From Carallia brachiata (taxonomy: Eukaryota > Streptophyta > Magnoliopsida > Malpighiales > Rhizophoraceae), in NCBI GenBank assembly GCA_021464245.1, contig JADCRB010000098.1:1116001-1180000 (forward strand): DNA of 64,000 nucleotides, given 5' to 3'. Shown piece after piece: positions 25,031-35,138 of this stretch. The notes beneath the pieces were generated by a model. The model ran no database searches. It worked only from the letters and a program-made list of their open reading frames with translations, and was not told where the DNA came from. How positions within the stretch are numbered: position 1 is the first letter of the stretch; each line of letters begins with the position of its first letter. The position numbers and the translations under genes are program-made.

Positions 25031-26600
25031 GCTGATCAACCGAACTCTCCAAAGGCCCTCCTACCGTTGTTTTTGGGAGAGGGAAAAAGAGAGGAGAAAG
25101 AGAAAAGTAGAGGGAACAATGTTTTTGAGAAAGAAAATCAGAGAGGAAAGACAACTTTTCTTTTTTTATATCAAAATTATTCTTTTAAATTAGTGGAATT
25201 TAAAAAAATATTAATTTTTTTTATTTTTATTAAAAAATTATATTACTCTTATGAAAAAGTTAATGGTCGGAAGAAAAGCGTCTGAAAAAAATTTTAAAAA
25301 AATAATTAATTAAAAATTATTTGTAGCTATATGAATTCATTGTTCAATTGAAAAAATAGTGATTTTATTTCCTTTCTTTTAATTGTACTTATAATAAATA
25401 AAGTTACAAAATAAATTTAAAAAATGACATTATGAAATTTTTTTCGGCCACGTAATGAAACCATTACTCTTATTATATATTAATAACTATAATTTTACTT
25501 AAAACAAAAAAATAATTTTATATTTTTTAAAATTCTCTTCAATTTCTAACAACATATTGTATAAATATTATAAATTTATTAAACTAAATTTATACAAATA
25601 TTTTATAAATAATTTATAAATTAAATATTTTTTATATAATATATAATTTTTTTACAGCATAAATTGAAATTTTTGTATACACATTATTTTTTCTCTTCAT
25701 CACTTTTTACTCTTTATCAAACAGTAAATTTTTTATTTTTTTTATATACATTCTTCTCAAACACCAGAAATGATGAAAAAACGGATATTTAAAAAAAAAA
25801 AAACAGACCATTGGAACCGAATGGCGAATTTAGGGAAAATTTTTTTTAAAAGATATTTAAAAATTAAAAAAACAGATATCGTTGCTACGACAAGTCGGCT
25901 GGATGAGGTACATCGGACATCAACGAGTCGGTTTCCAGCATTGAAACCAGCCAATGACGCGAACAATATGGTTGATTTGGTTTCAGTTTTAGTTCTTCAA
26001 TTTTTTTCCTGCCAGCTCTTCCCAGAAAATTGAGCAAACCCCGAATTCCGATTTTGTCTGTCATGAGGTGCATTTTACCTTTTTTTTTTTTTTTCTGTTC
26101 TGTTTTCGATTTTCTCCCCCCCCCAAACCCCTTTTTTTTCTTTTGGGTGTTTGGGGTTCTGTGTGCGGCATTTGTGGCCCCTGAAATCTACCGAGTCGTT
26201 CGTTAGCAACTTTTGAATCGTTTAGGGTCCCGAATGTCCCCCCTAAGTATACGAATATTAACCTGTTTACTTTGGTTTTGGTTGCGTACAGATTAATTTG
26301 GGAAATTTATGAAGTGGTGATGGATTTTAATTTATATTGGTGGATTTTTAGTGTTTTGGATTTGAGAGATTAAATTGAAGTTGGGATGGCTAGTAGCGTA
26401 ATCTTTAGAGTTTGAAATCAATAGCTGTGTAAAGTGAATTTCACTTGTCAATTCAAACTTGTAATTTATCTCTTTTACCTTTATGTTGTGGATTTTTATG
26501 TTAGTTGTTTTAATATAGAATCTTTGGAAATTGGAATTGTAAAAAGCAATTGTGGGTTTTAGATTTTGTTGGTGCTTGAATGTTGCAGTTCTGGAATGCC

Positions 26601-27029
26601 ATGGACAACATTGTTGACTCCTTAAACAATGCATATCGGGAGTTTATTGCTGCGGCTGCTAATATCCTTGAAGCGAAGGAGATAGCCAGTGCGCAGAAAA
26701 CAGCTGCCACTGATGCTGCATTGGAAAATTTCAAGCAGAGTTGGAAAATGTTTAGGGTTTCTTGTGATCAGGCGGAGGAGTTTGTGGAGTCGGTGAGGCA
26801 AAGGATAGGGTCGGAGTGCTTGGTGGATGAGGCCACTGGATCTGTGGCAGGTAAGTCGCGGGCAAGTCTTCCACCTGTCAGCGCTATTCATTTGGAGCAG
26901 ATGAGTAAAGCTGTACGAGGGCTTGTTATTGAGCTGCAACAAGGTTCAGTGGCTAATACCGGCGCATCAGGACATTCCCATCTTTCTGCTCCTTTTGAAG
27001 CTCGGTTTCCTGAAGATGAAGCTCCATAG
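26601..27029 (+). CDS. MED32: Mediator complex subunit 32 (MED32)
   Basis: This is a single uninterrupted frame of 142 aa. It begins MDNIVDSLNNAYREF and contains CDQAEEFVESV and IGSECLVDEATG, which are hallmark segments of plant MED32, a tail-module Mediator subunit with no clear animal counterpart by name. The protein is mainly helical, with a likely coiled coil over the first ~80 residues, and ends in a Ser/Pro-rich tail. MDNI was chosen as the start because it matches the family. An upstream in-frame ATG at 26580 lies in what looks like the end of a 5' UTR intron (TTGCAG at 26583-26588). It acts in the nucleus, linking transcription factors to RNA polymerase II. The LEW1-like gene lies ~2.8 kb downstream in the same direction. 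Confidence 0.93.
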   Translation: MDNIVDSLNNAYREFIAAAANILEAKEIASAQKTAATDAALENFKQSWKMFRVSCDQAEEFVESVRQRIGSECLVDEATGSVAGKSRASLPPVSAIHLEQMSKAVRGLVIELQQGSVANTGASGHSHLSAPFEARFPEDEAP

Positions 27030-29863
27030 CAGGTACGCATGCAATCCATGCAAGTCGTATGGTTGGAGTTGCCTGACTATGATTGTGATCATTACAGCAT
27101 TGCTGAGAGCTTGTTTGGAAATGGTTTGCGGGAGATTCATTCACTTCCATTATCTAAAATGCATTTGGTTCCTTTATCTGAAATGCATTTGGATAAGATT
27201 TTCCCTCTGATGGGGCTTATACTGCTATGTCTCAAAGTCAAGTTCTGTTAAAGATTGCATGTAGTTACAAAGGAACTTTGGTTGCACGCAATTTATCTAA
27301 TACTGGAAATTTTGCAGTGTATGCCTGTGCTTATGGAATACCAATTGCTCTCACTAATGGGGCAATATCAAAGGCATATGAATTGCTATCATTAATGGGG
27401 TGTCGGATGTTCACTAGTTTTCCAATGGTCTAAGCCAATGCATGATCAAGGTTCTGCTTCTAATTAGAATGAGAGGAAGAATAATTCCAAATTTTTTTAA
27501 GCTCCCCTACTTTTTTCTCTCTCGCATTGTCATTTTGTTTGCCTTTCTAGAAATGAGCCGAATTCATGTTGTGCATCTGCTGTGAAATGTAATTATATGG
27601 AAATTCTGGAATTGGTCTTATAGATTAGAAATGTGCTTTACCAGAGCTTATGGTTGAGTATTAGTTTCAGATATTTACATTTTGATAATGCTATGATATT
27701 AAGTTTGCCCTGTTTTTCTGTCCAAGGCTCTGGTGTGGGCCAAATATGCAAGTTTTGGATCACATAAAACTTGTATAATCTGTTGAAATTATTTTCAGTT
27801 CTCATGCTAATTCAGATTTGCCTATCTTACAAGTAGATTTACCCTTTTATGACTAATCATCAGGTTGTTTGTCTTGCCGAATTTAATGGATTGTGTGTTC
27901 CAATGCAAAGGAATACCATCAGAAAGTGTGACATCCTTTGTGGTCCTTGTCTTAATTGCTTATTTTTGTTCCTATGAGCAGTGCGAAGTACAGCGAACTA
28001 ATGCTGTAGAATCAAGTGAAAGAAATGAGGTTGCAGCATCTTTGGATGTCAAACTGCCTTTGGCATGCAAAGTTTATATTTTGCCTGCTTCTTCTGCAAA
28101 GTGGTGCCAGTGATTTCGCAGCAGAATTGCAAAGGCTGTGCCTGAGTTGGGTCTTGGTAGGGAATTTGCCTGCTCATAAGTCTTAAAAATAGATTCCAGC
28201 GTAATTTAATCATATTTTGAATTTAGTTTTGAATTTTTCTTGTTGTATCTCAAGAACTTGAGCAAATTGGCATGGTATTGCCAAGTTCAACCGCTAATGC
28301 CAAGTACTGTCTAAATTCTATCAAATATGAGTTCTTAATCATTGGGCTCATTATGCGCATCTTGTATGCATGAAATCAAAGTAACCCAACAAAAAAACCT
28401 TTTTTTTGTTTTGTTGTTGTAGGTACGAGTCTTAATCTAATTGTATTATTATCTTGCCACAAATTCCATGTAAAATTTACCATCGGCACGTGCACCTTTT
28501 CTTGAGAATTTGCAACCTAAGAGATATATCAGGCCTGCGTCAGGCTAGATCCAGTTTGGGCTACAATTTTAGTAAGCCGGCTACATAAACCAAAAAACAA
28601 GCACTTTTATTTGATTCTCCAATTCACAGTTTTTATTTTTTTTTTGGTCTTATAAATTCCAAAGAAGTCTTCGTATGGAACACATTCACCAAGAATGCCC
28701 AAAAGAAAAGATGGTGATCTTGTTTTTTGCTAAACATTGGGATATGCACCTCTTTTCTCTTTTGTGGCTAAAGTTATGAGAGATGTTCAAGGATCTTGAA
28801 CTGGTTTAAAATTCTGGATTCCGTAAGGTATTCCGTATAGCATGGCTGGATGTAAACTCGTTCCTTGCTATGCAATCTCTTTTGCAGAGAGTCCCTGCAA
28901 GGCTGCAACACTTTCCCAAGCTAATTTAATTATAAGATGCCGAGAGTTTCTCCAACACAATTTGGCAAATTCATGCGACCCATAGGTGCTACGTGAAGGG
29001 AATGCCGTGGCAGAAACGTTGGCTAGAGTTGCACTTAATTTAAATCGTGGTTTACGTGTGCATCATGAAGCGCCAACTGCGGTCCCAGCTGTGGTTCTGC
29101 CTGTTCTAATTTATTCGTTGACAATATTTATTCAGTTTTTCTCCGATTGAAGAAACATCTTTTCTAAAATAAATAAACAAATAAGTAAAAATATTAGTGT
29201 TTTGAAATTAAGTATCTTTATTAGTATCCTGATTGAAACTAAGATTGATATTTTGAAATAAAATTGATAATTTTTAAAAATATAAAAATAAGAGAAATTT
29301 TAAAAGTTATTAATATTATTTTAAAAATATTAATTTTAATTTTAATTAAAATATTAATTTTTTGGTTATGTATTGGTGTTTAATAAATAAATAAGTAAAA
29401 TCGTCAATGGGCCCTCCAGAGGGACACCAACAGAGACGCACGTGTTCGGAAATTCGGCTTATTACAGCAGGACTGGAGTATTCGTATCCCGCTCCTACTT
29501 ACATTCTGCATTCGAAAGCTAAAGGTAAGAGAAAAAAGCCAACCCGCCAGTCGAACCCAGACATATCTTTTGGCTGCAGCATAAAAACTGAAGCAAATAG
29601 GTATGGGAAAAACCCAACCGATTCTATTGTAACATTTTTTTTTTGGTGGGTCTCTGATTACAAAAATATTTTCTTCTTCTTCTTCTTCTTATTGTCTGTT
29701 TTAATTTTATTTTTGGTTTACAGAATCAGCAGCGCATTTGCTTTACCTGGGTTTTGTTGGTTCTGTTATATCCATTGCCAACCAGACAGCTATATATGTA
29801 TCAAGTTGGCAATTTTCTATACGTTTTGTTTACGGGTTTTCTGTTCTTTCTGGTGGCAGAGTA
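27030..29863. other. MED32 3' region and LEW1 upstream region
   Basis: The first several hundred bases are probably MED32 3' UTR. Short frames at 27039-27251 and 27865-28113 show no recognisable motif. A decayed LINE RNase H piece lies at 28938-29124. An AT-rich segment runs 29150-29400. From ~29400 the base composition becomes balanced and includes a TTC repeat (about 29670-29690), probably the leader of the next gene. Confidence 0.55.
28938..29124 (+). mobile_element. LINE RNase H-like domain remnant
   Basis: In frame from 28938 the translation reads CREFLQHNLANS, then an in-frame TAG, then VLREGNAVAETLARVA and LNRGLRVHHEAPTAVPAVV. The VLREGN-VA-LA pattern is typical of the end of the RNase H domain in plant LINE ORF2 proteins. 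Only this C-terminal piece is present and it is broken by a stop, so it is a dead fragment. Assignment rests on motif recognition. Confidence 0.6.
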
Positions 29864-32521
29864 ATGGATGCGAGATTTGAAGTGCAGAGGTTTCCCAGTT
29901 GGGCAATCAGGTAAGTACGTGTTCCTTTGATCAGTTGGCTGGAAAAGCATTTCTGATTGTTAGGGTTAGTATTGATTTTAAGTGCCTGTAATTTCAATCG
30001 CTGCATGTAGTTGCTTTTGCACCATTAACTTTTTTTTATTGTTATTTTTTTTCTTGAAGTAGTTTAATGACTGCAGTTCAAAGTTGTACTGTTCTTGTGT
30101 TATTTGGGAGATTATTTGTAGTTGACATCAAGTTTTAAAGCAAGACTGGATTTTGACCAGTGTGAGATTAGGTTCATTGATTTGACAGTCAAACTTACGA
30201 GTCAAATCTTATTTATTTGAAAAATAATTAGTATTTTTATGTTTGATAAAAATAAATTAAATTGTTATTAACATAATATTTTAGTGTGCATCTATAAGTA
30301 TTCTTAGTAAAATAATATAATTATATACAAAATTTAGAAAAAAGAAAAGAAAAGAAATTTTTAGAATTGACCTGACCGGGCTCGGTCCGACCATCTAGAT
30401 CGAGCAGTTTTCACCCAGTCACTTTTTGTCTAGTCAAATTAGAGAACTGGACCGATTTATGCTTCGATCACCGATTCATTAGTTTGACTGCGGGGTCGGT
30501 ATAGTTTTAAAACTATGACGTAGACCATTTATGTGTGCTTGGGAGTTGCTAGCATTGTTTTTATTTTAGCTGGTGATTCTTTATTACAGTTATTGGACAT
30601 TCTTTGTGGCCTCCCTTCCGGTCAATTTTCTTATACTAGAATTGAATTGGAAGAAGAAAGGACTTAGTTCGAAACTTTATATGTCATATAAAGATGAGAA
30701 ACCGAGTGGTACATTTAAGCGATATGCTTTCAGTTTGGTTTGACTGTAATGTGGATGTAAACCTTTGATTCGTTGAACAAATTATCAATTATAGTCATTG
30801 ACCGAATCCATGATATATCAGAAACTGGCATCAATCTTCACACAGTTAGGAAAATTGGTCCTCTGTAACATTGAATGGGAAAAATTCATCCTGCGCTTCC
30901 AATTAGTTTATAGTTTATAATGATATCAAACAATAGTGAATGTAGTTCTAAACAAGACTTACATGGTTATTTTGGTTTTTAAGGTTTTTGCAGATTTGCA
31001 TTCTTGGACTTCGATTACTGTGGAATTTTCTGCATCTGCTTGTCAGCTTATGGTACCTTGGAGTTGGTATAGTTGATGGGCTTGAAAGTTATTTAATCTC
31101 TTCTGGATTACTCAACCGCTACAAATGTTTCGACATCAGCAAGCTTAACTATCTTGCCATTGTTGTGGAAAGTGAAGATGCTTGCCAAATTCCTGAAGTA
31201 ATTCAGCTTTTGCGGTGGCTGGAAGCTATTGGTGTGAAACACGTATGCCTCTATGATATGGAAGGTGAGCGCATTCTTCTGCTGTTAAAATGTGATGATG
31301 TAACCTTATGAATATTTTCATTAAAAGAGAGAAAGAGAGAGAGAGAGAGATGTGTTTGAACTTCTCCTTCTCCCAGGGATTTTGAAGAGAAACAAAGAAT
31401 TTATTGTGCAAAGGTTGAATAACGCATTATTATTTGAGGTAAGAGTCTTTTATCTTTCTGCTAATATTACCTTTTGTTTTCAATTATTGCCACGCATGGA
31501 ATTTCCTTGTACATGGTGATGATATATCTGTTTAATTCTCATCATTGTCCAATTCCTCTCAATTCTCATATTGTGTCTGTAATATATGAGCCTAAAATTT
31601 TTCTTCATCATAAGTTTCGTTCAGGCTTATGAAACCAACAATTTTGAGTTTCTTGAGTAGAGATAGGCGATGGATAAGGTATAACAAATTATGGTCTAGA
31701 TCATAACCTGTAAATTTTTTTTTTTTTCTAGACATGTTGTGCTTCAAATAAATCAATAGAGCTGTCCAACGTGTGATTTTTTTGGCTGCGATGAATTTCA
31801 ATTCGATTTACTGCTGGTTCTTGCAGGATGTTAAGGAGAATGGTTTACAATGGGACAAGAAGCAGATAACTCTAGAGTTCATTTCAATCTCTGATGGAAA
31901 GGAAGCAGTGGCCAAGGCAGCTAATTTACTCTTTTTAAAGTATTTGAAGTCAACCAAAACTGATGAAGAACAGGAAGGTCTAACGTACACAGAAGCTCAA
32001 TTGGATGATGCACTAAGAGCTATAGGTTTTTTCCTACTTCTCTGATGTGCTAAATGCTTTAAGATATTGATTTCTTTGACCTCAAACTTTCTGGAAATTC
32101 ATGTTGTCATACTGGCAGGTTGCGGAGGACCAAATCCTGATCTGCTACTAGTATATGGGCCAGTAAGATGTCACCAGGGTTTCCCAGCATGGAGAATGAA
32201 GTATACTGAAATAGTGTAAGTGTTCTGACATAATGGAATAATTAAATTGTGATATTCGTTTCTGTAGAAGATTCAAGCGATTTATAGCGGAATATTCATG
32301 TAATTGATACATGAGGAGCTTTCCCTTCATCTCATGAAAAAAAAAAAGAAGAAGAAAAAAAACATTTCACAACTTTCGGTATTTTTCTTGGTCTTAATTT
32401 TAGGCAATTTTGATGTTACAGACGCATGGGACCGCTGAAATCCATGAGATGTGGTTCCCTAATAAAAGCAATTTCTAAGTTCACAATGGTGCACCAGAAC
32501 TATGGTAAGTTCCTCTGTTGA
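29864..32521 (+). CDS. LEW1: LEW1/NUS1-type subunit of dehydrodolichyl diphosphate synthase
   Basis: Exons 29864-29910, 30984-31264, 31377-31438, 31827-32025, 32119-32215 and 32422-32521 join in frame to 261 codons plus stop. The protein has an N-terminal hydrophobic segment (~18-46, LQICILGLRLLWNFLHLLV). It then has a cis-prenyltransferase-like fold with LNYLAIVVES, WLEAIGVKHVCLYDMEG, CGGPNPDLLLVYGP and GPLKSMRCGSLIKAI. This is the plant homologue of the Nogo-B receptor/NUS1 subunit, which partners the catalytic CPT at the ER to make dolichol for N-glycosylation. Arabidopsis LEW1 is about 254 aa. The last exon is ambiguous. Reading through ends NYGKFLC at 32521, while splicing at TATG|GTAAGT (32504) to an AG ending about 32767 would give NYGK and a stop. 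A GA repeat (31326-31351) fills much of the 112-base intron 2. Confidence 0.92.
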
Positions 32522-33129
32522 TCATAATGCTTGTTCAAATTGAAACATGTAAGTTAAGCGGTCATATATTTATTTGGGTTGCTGGCAAGTGTACTGAATA
32601 GTTTTGTTCATTACACATCAATATGATAAAGTAGTGCTACATTAATAAGAGGGACTTTGACTATAAGCCATGCTAGTGATTTTGAGGATGATGGAACTTA
32701 ACATTGGTACCTGCATTACGAAGAATTGAAGTTCCCTAACTTTCTGTGGGATCGCATATTTTGACAGGTAAATGAGTTGACTCATTAAAGGATTGTTGTA
32801 TCGGCTGCGGACTAGATCTTAGAGTGATGTCTGCCTCTTCTAGTGCAAAACTGTTTATACTTTTTATACAAAAACCATATTTGTTTGTATAACAAAGCGT
32901 CTCTCCTGAAGAAAGACCATTTTCCAAGAATGTTGCGGTACCTTGATGCCCTGCCCATTTAAGCCTCTAGAGCTCTTGCAATCTTGAGCATGGTTTCCAA
33001 TTCAGTGGTAAATGGTGGAACAAATTCTTCATTTCAGATAGCTTTCTCGGACAACAAACAGAGTTGGCCAAAATCCAATATATTTTTTTATTGCTTTTCT
33101 ACTTGCCCTTCAAGCGTCACATAGGATAC

Positions 33130-33543
33130 ACAATTACTTTGCTACTTGCACGCGCCCCAAAGGTGGGCTCTAAGCAATTAATTGAGGAGTGGTGGAAGAG
33201 GATTGGGATGGTGTAGGTGCTGAATCAAGACCATCCGCAAGTTCTCGATGCCGATCAAGGAGAAAAGAAATCGGATACACACTGTGGGTAGGACCAGGAA
33301 TTGCGCGCTCATTGCGCCAACACCAAAGCCACCAGCATACTGAAGCAAATAGGGAAGAGAGATCCGAAGGAAAAGAGCTGACCAACTGCTCACATAAATT
33401 AAAACCAAACCAGTCCCGAAAGTAGCAGAAAAAAAAGCTCTCTTGATGTGGGCCTGAAACCAAAGCTAACCACACTTGCTTAGCTGATGGACAATCCCTT
33501 AGAACTTGTAAAACTGATTCCCTGTCCGCTGTACAAACTACAA
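33130..33543 (-). mobile_element. LINE ORF2 fragment, zinc-binding (zf-RVT) region
   Basis: The minus-strand frame reads VCTADRESVLQVLRDCPSAK, then QVWLALVSG, then RDWFGFNL and VCWWLWCWRNE. It matches the C-terminal zf-RVT region of plant LINE reverse transcriptases (C-x-A-x2-E-S-x-L-x-V-L-x2-C pattern and a W-x-LW-x-WRN block). It continues to QLIA, then a TAG where the family has Trp, then SPPLGRVQV, the usual linker to the RNase H domain. No upstream reverse transcriptase is present, so it is an inactive fragment. Confidence 0.78.
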
Positions 33544-33599
33544 AGAGAGAGAGTGGCAGACTGGCACGATGCTCTCCTCCACCGATCGTGTTATTCGTA

Positions 33600-33722
33600 A
33601 GTTTTTGTTCTTGAGGTTTTTTATTTTTTATTGCATGTGAGGCCCAAGGCCCAAGACCCCCTAATTCGATCCCAGTATGTAGAAATTAGAAATAACTTTC
33701 TTACCCAAAAAAAAAAAAAAAA
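33600..33722 (+). mobile_element. Possible SINE 3' fragment
   Basis: A B-box-like AATTCGATCCC is followed by GTAGAAATTAGAAATAAC, TTTCTTACCC and an 18-A run. This is the usual order at the 3' half of plant SINEs. The 5' half is not recognisable and no target duplication was seen. Confidence 0.35.
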
Positions 33723-34369
33723 AATAGAAATAACTGATTTGATTTGACCAAAAATAAATAAATAACTGATATTTTTTTTATTTTGTAGGAGTTAATTTGA
33801 TTTTGTCAAAAAATTTTTTTTTAGGATCAGAAAAAAAAAAAGAAATAACTGTCAAAATTACCATTTTCTCCTTGTCTATACCATAGACCACAGGACGTGG
33901 ACAAAAAGCCCTGGACTCTTTGTCGGCCCAAAGGACACAAGGGCTGCAAAATTATTCGGCCCATTTCTCAAATCCCGAGTTTCCCAAAAGGCCCAATATA
34001 GACCAATGGGCTATAGTTTTTAATTAACAAAATTGGATAAGTGGGCTCTTAATATTGTAATCCGTAGCCGAACTGATAACACGGCAGCCCAAGATAGCTC
34101 ACAAGTTGTAAAATGATGTTCAGACAACCCGTTAATTCTTATCCGCTGTTCGGCTTGTACTCACTGCCACACAACTCTCTTAGATTCGAACATTCACTCA
34201 TTGGGTTTTGAGTGAAATTCGCTGGTTTTTACATAAATTTTCCATACCGTTTGAACTTCCGAATGAAGTTTTGCTTACTAGCACAAAATATGGGTACTTG
34301 GTCCGTCCTTTTTTCAAGGTTTATACACAAATCACAACCACAGATAACTGTTGCTCCGGGATATATTAA

Positions 34370-35138
34370 TCAAGCAAACAAAGGCACCCAGACGATGTCA
34401 TCAGCCTGGAAGATATGGCAGACGGGGGATGTTCCTCGCCGGATATTGAGCACGCGAAACGACATGTTATCGCTGTCCCAATGAGAGGTATCCATGCAGC
34501 CTGTTTCCACCTTGCTGGCTGTGGCAATAGTACACTACATAGGGAAAGGGCGTAATGTGACAACCTATCATTTTATGCGCCAATATCTCATTAGGCTCTT
34601 CCAATATGCTATAATTTTGTACAGCTGCAGTTGGCTTGGCCATGTGGTTTGTGGTTAAAATTTTGAATTGGGTGTCCAATCCAAATGTGTCCCTTGCAAA
34701 GTCAAGCATGGATTCCAAGGAGGTGGCACAGAACTTGGCCTCAACTTTCATGGGTTCAAGTTCACATTGCGTGAGTGTGTATTCCATGGCTTTGGCTTGG
34801 GGAGAGTCTTTGGATAAAGATAAAAGTTCAAGCAGGAAAGGCAGTTGGTCCAACGCGAAAGGAAATTGAATTTGCTTCTTTTCTTGATAAAGATGAGGAG
34901 AAGTACAAGATTCTTCGGTAGAGAAGTAGATAGGCATTGTTTTTCCAACTTTTAGATCATTCAAGGTGAAGAAAACGTTGTGTGTGGAGTCCTTGTCATC
35001 ATGGTGCAATGGTAGGTGCAGCTCAAGTCCATCGTTCCCTTGATCATCGCTATTCTTTTGCTTGATAAGCATCTGATCATCACCAACAGGACGTCGTTGC
35101 AAATGTTCTTTATCTTCGTTTCCTCGCACCATTTCCAT
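34370..35138 (-). pseudogene. BURP-domain protein pseudogene
   Basis: The minus strand encodes most of a BURP domain: VFFTLNDLKVGKTMPIYF, DSPQAKAMEYTLTQCELEPM, KFCATSLESMLDFARDTFG and CHITPFPYVVYYCHSQQGGN. This includes the first two CH pairs with the expected 10-residue spacing. After GGN the frame is lost. The original frame stops at 34467-34469, while the next frame supplies CMDTSHWDSDNMSFRVLNI and SPVCHIFQADDIVWV up to the stop at 34370-34372. A deletion of roughly 20 codons plus a frameshift, near 34494-34508, removed the segment with the third CH pair. The N-terminus also lacks a clear signal peptide; the usual propeptide is replaced by a short charged stretch. BURP proteins are secreted plant proteins (RD22/USP types). 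Sequencing error could mimic the shift but not the missing segment. Confidence 0.85.

Larger units (their letters stand above)
22831..26600. other. Intergenic region between the divergent PI4K and MED32 genes
   Basis: Contents are a T-rich tract at 22920-23040, an AT-rich block at about 23220-23400 made of imperfect copies of a TGTAAATATATTC-like unit, the SINE candidate at 24060-24185, a short direct duplication at 24850-25030, and a very AT-rich stretch at 25180-25760. The last ~500 bases look like the MED32 promoter and 5' UTR. A TTGCAG acceptor ending at 26588, just before the start codon, suggests a 5' UTR intron. No coding gene is supported. Confidence 0.6.
32522..34369. other. Intergenic with LINE and SINE-like debris
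   Basis: Holds the LEW1 3' region, the LINE fragment (33130-33543, minus strand), a SINE-like 3' piece (33600-33722) and runs of A. No intact gene is visible. The two plus/minus frames at 33170-33475 are explained by the LINE remnant. Confidence 0.6.

Noticed and set aside
29407..29880. 157-codon frame before LEW1
   Set aside because: Low-complexity Phe-rich frame across a TTC repeat; the real start at 29864 is in another frame and fits the conserved exon junction.
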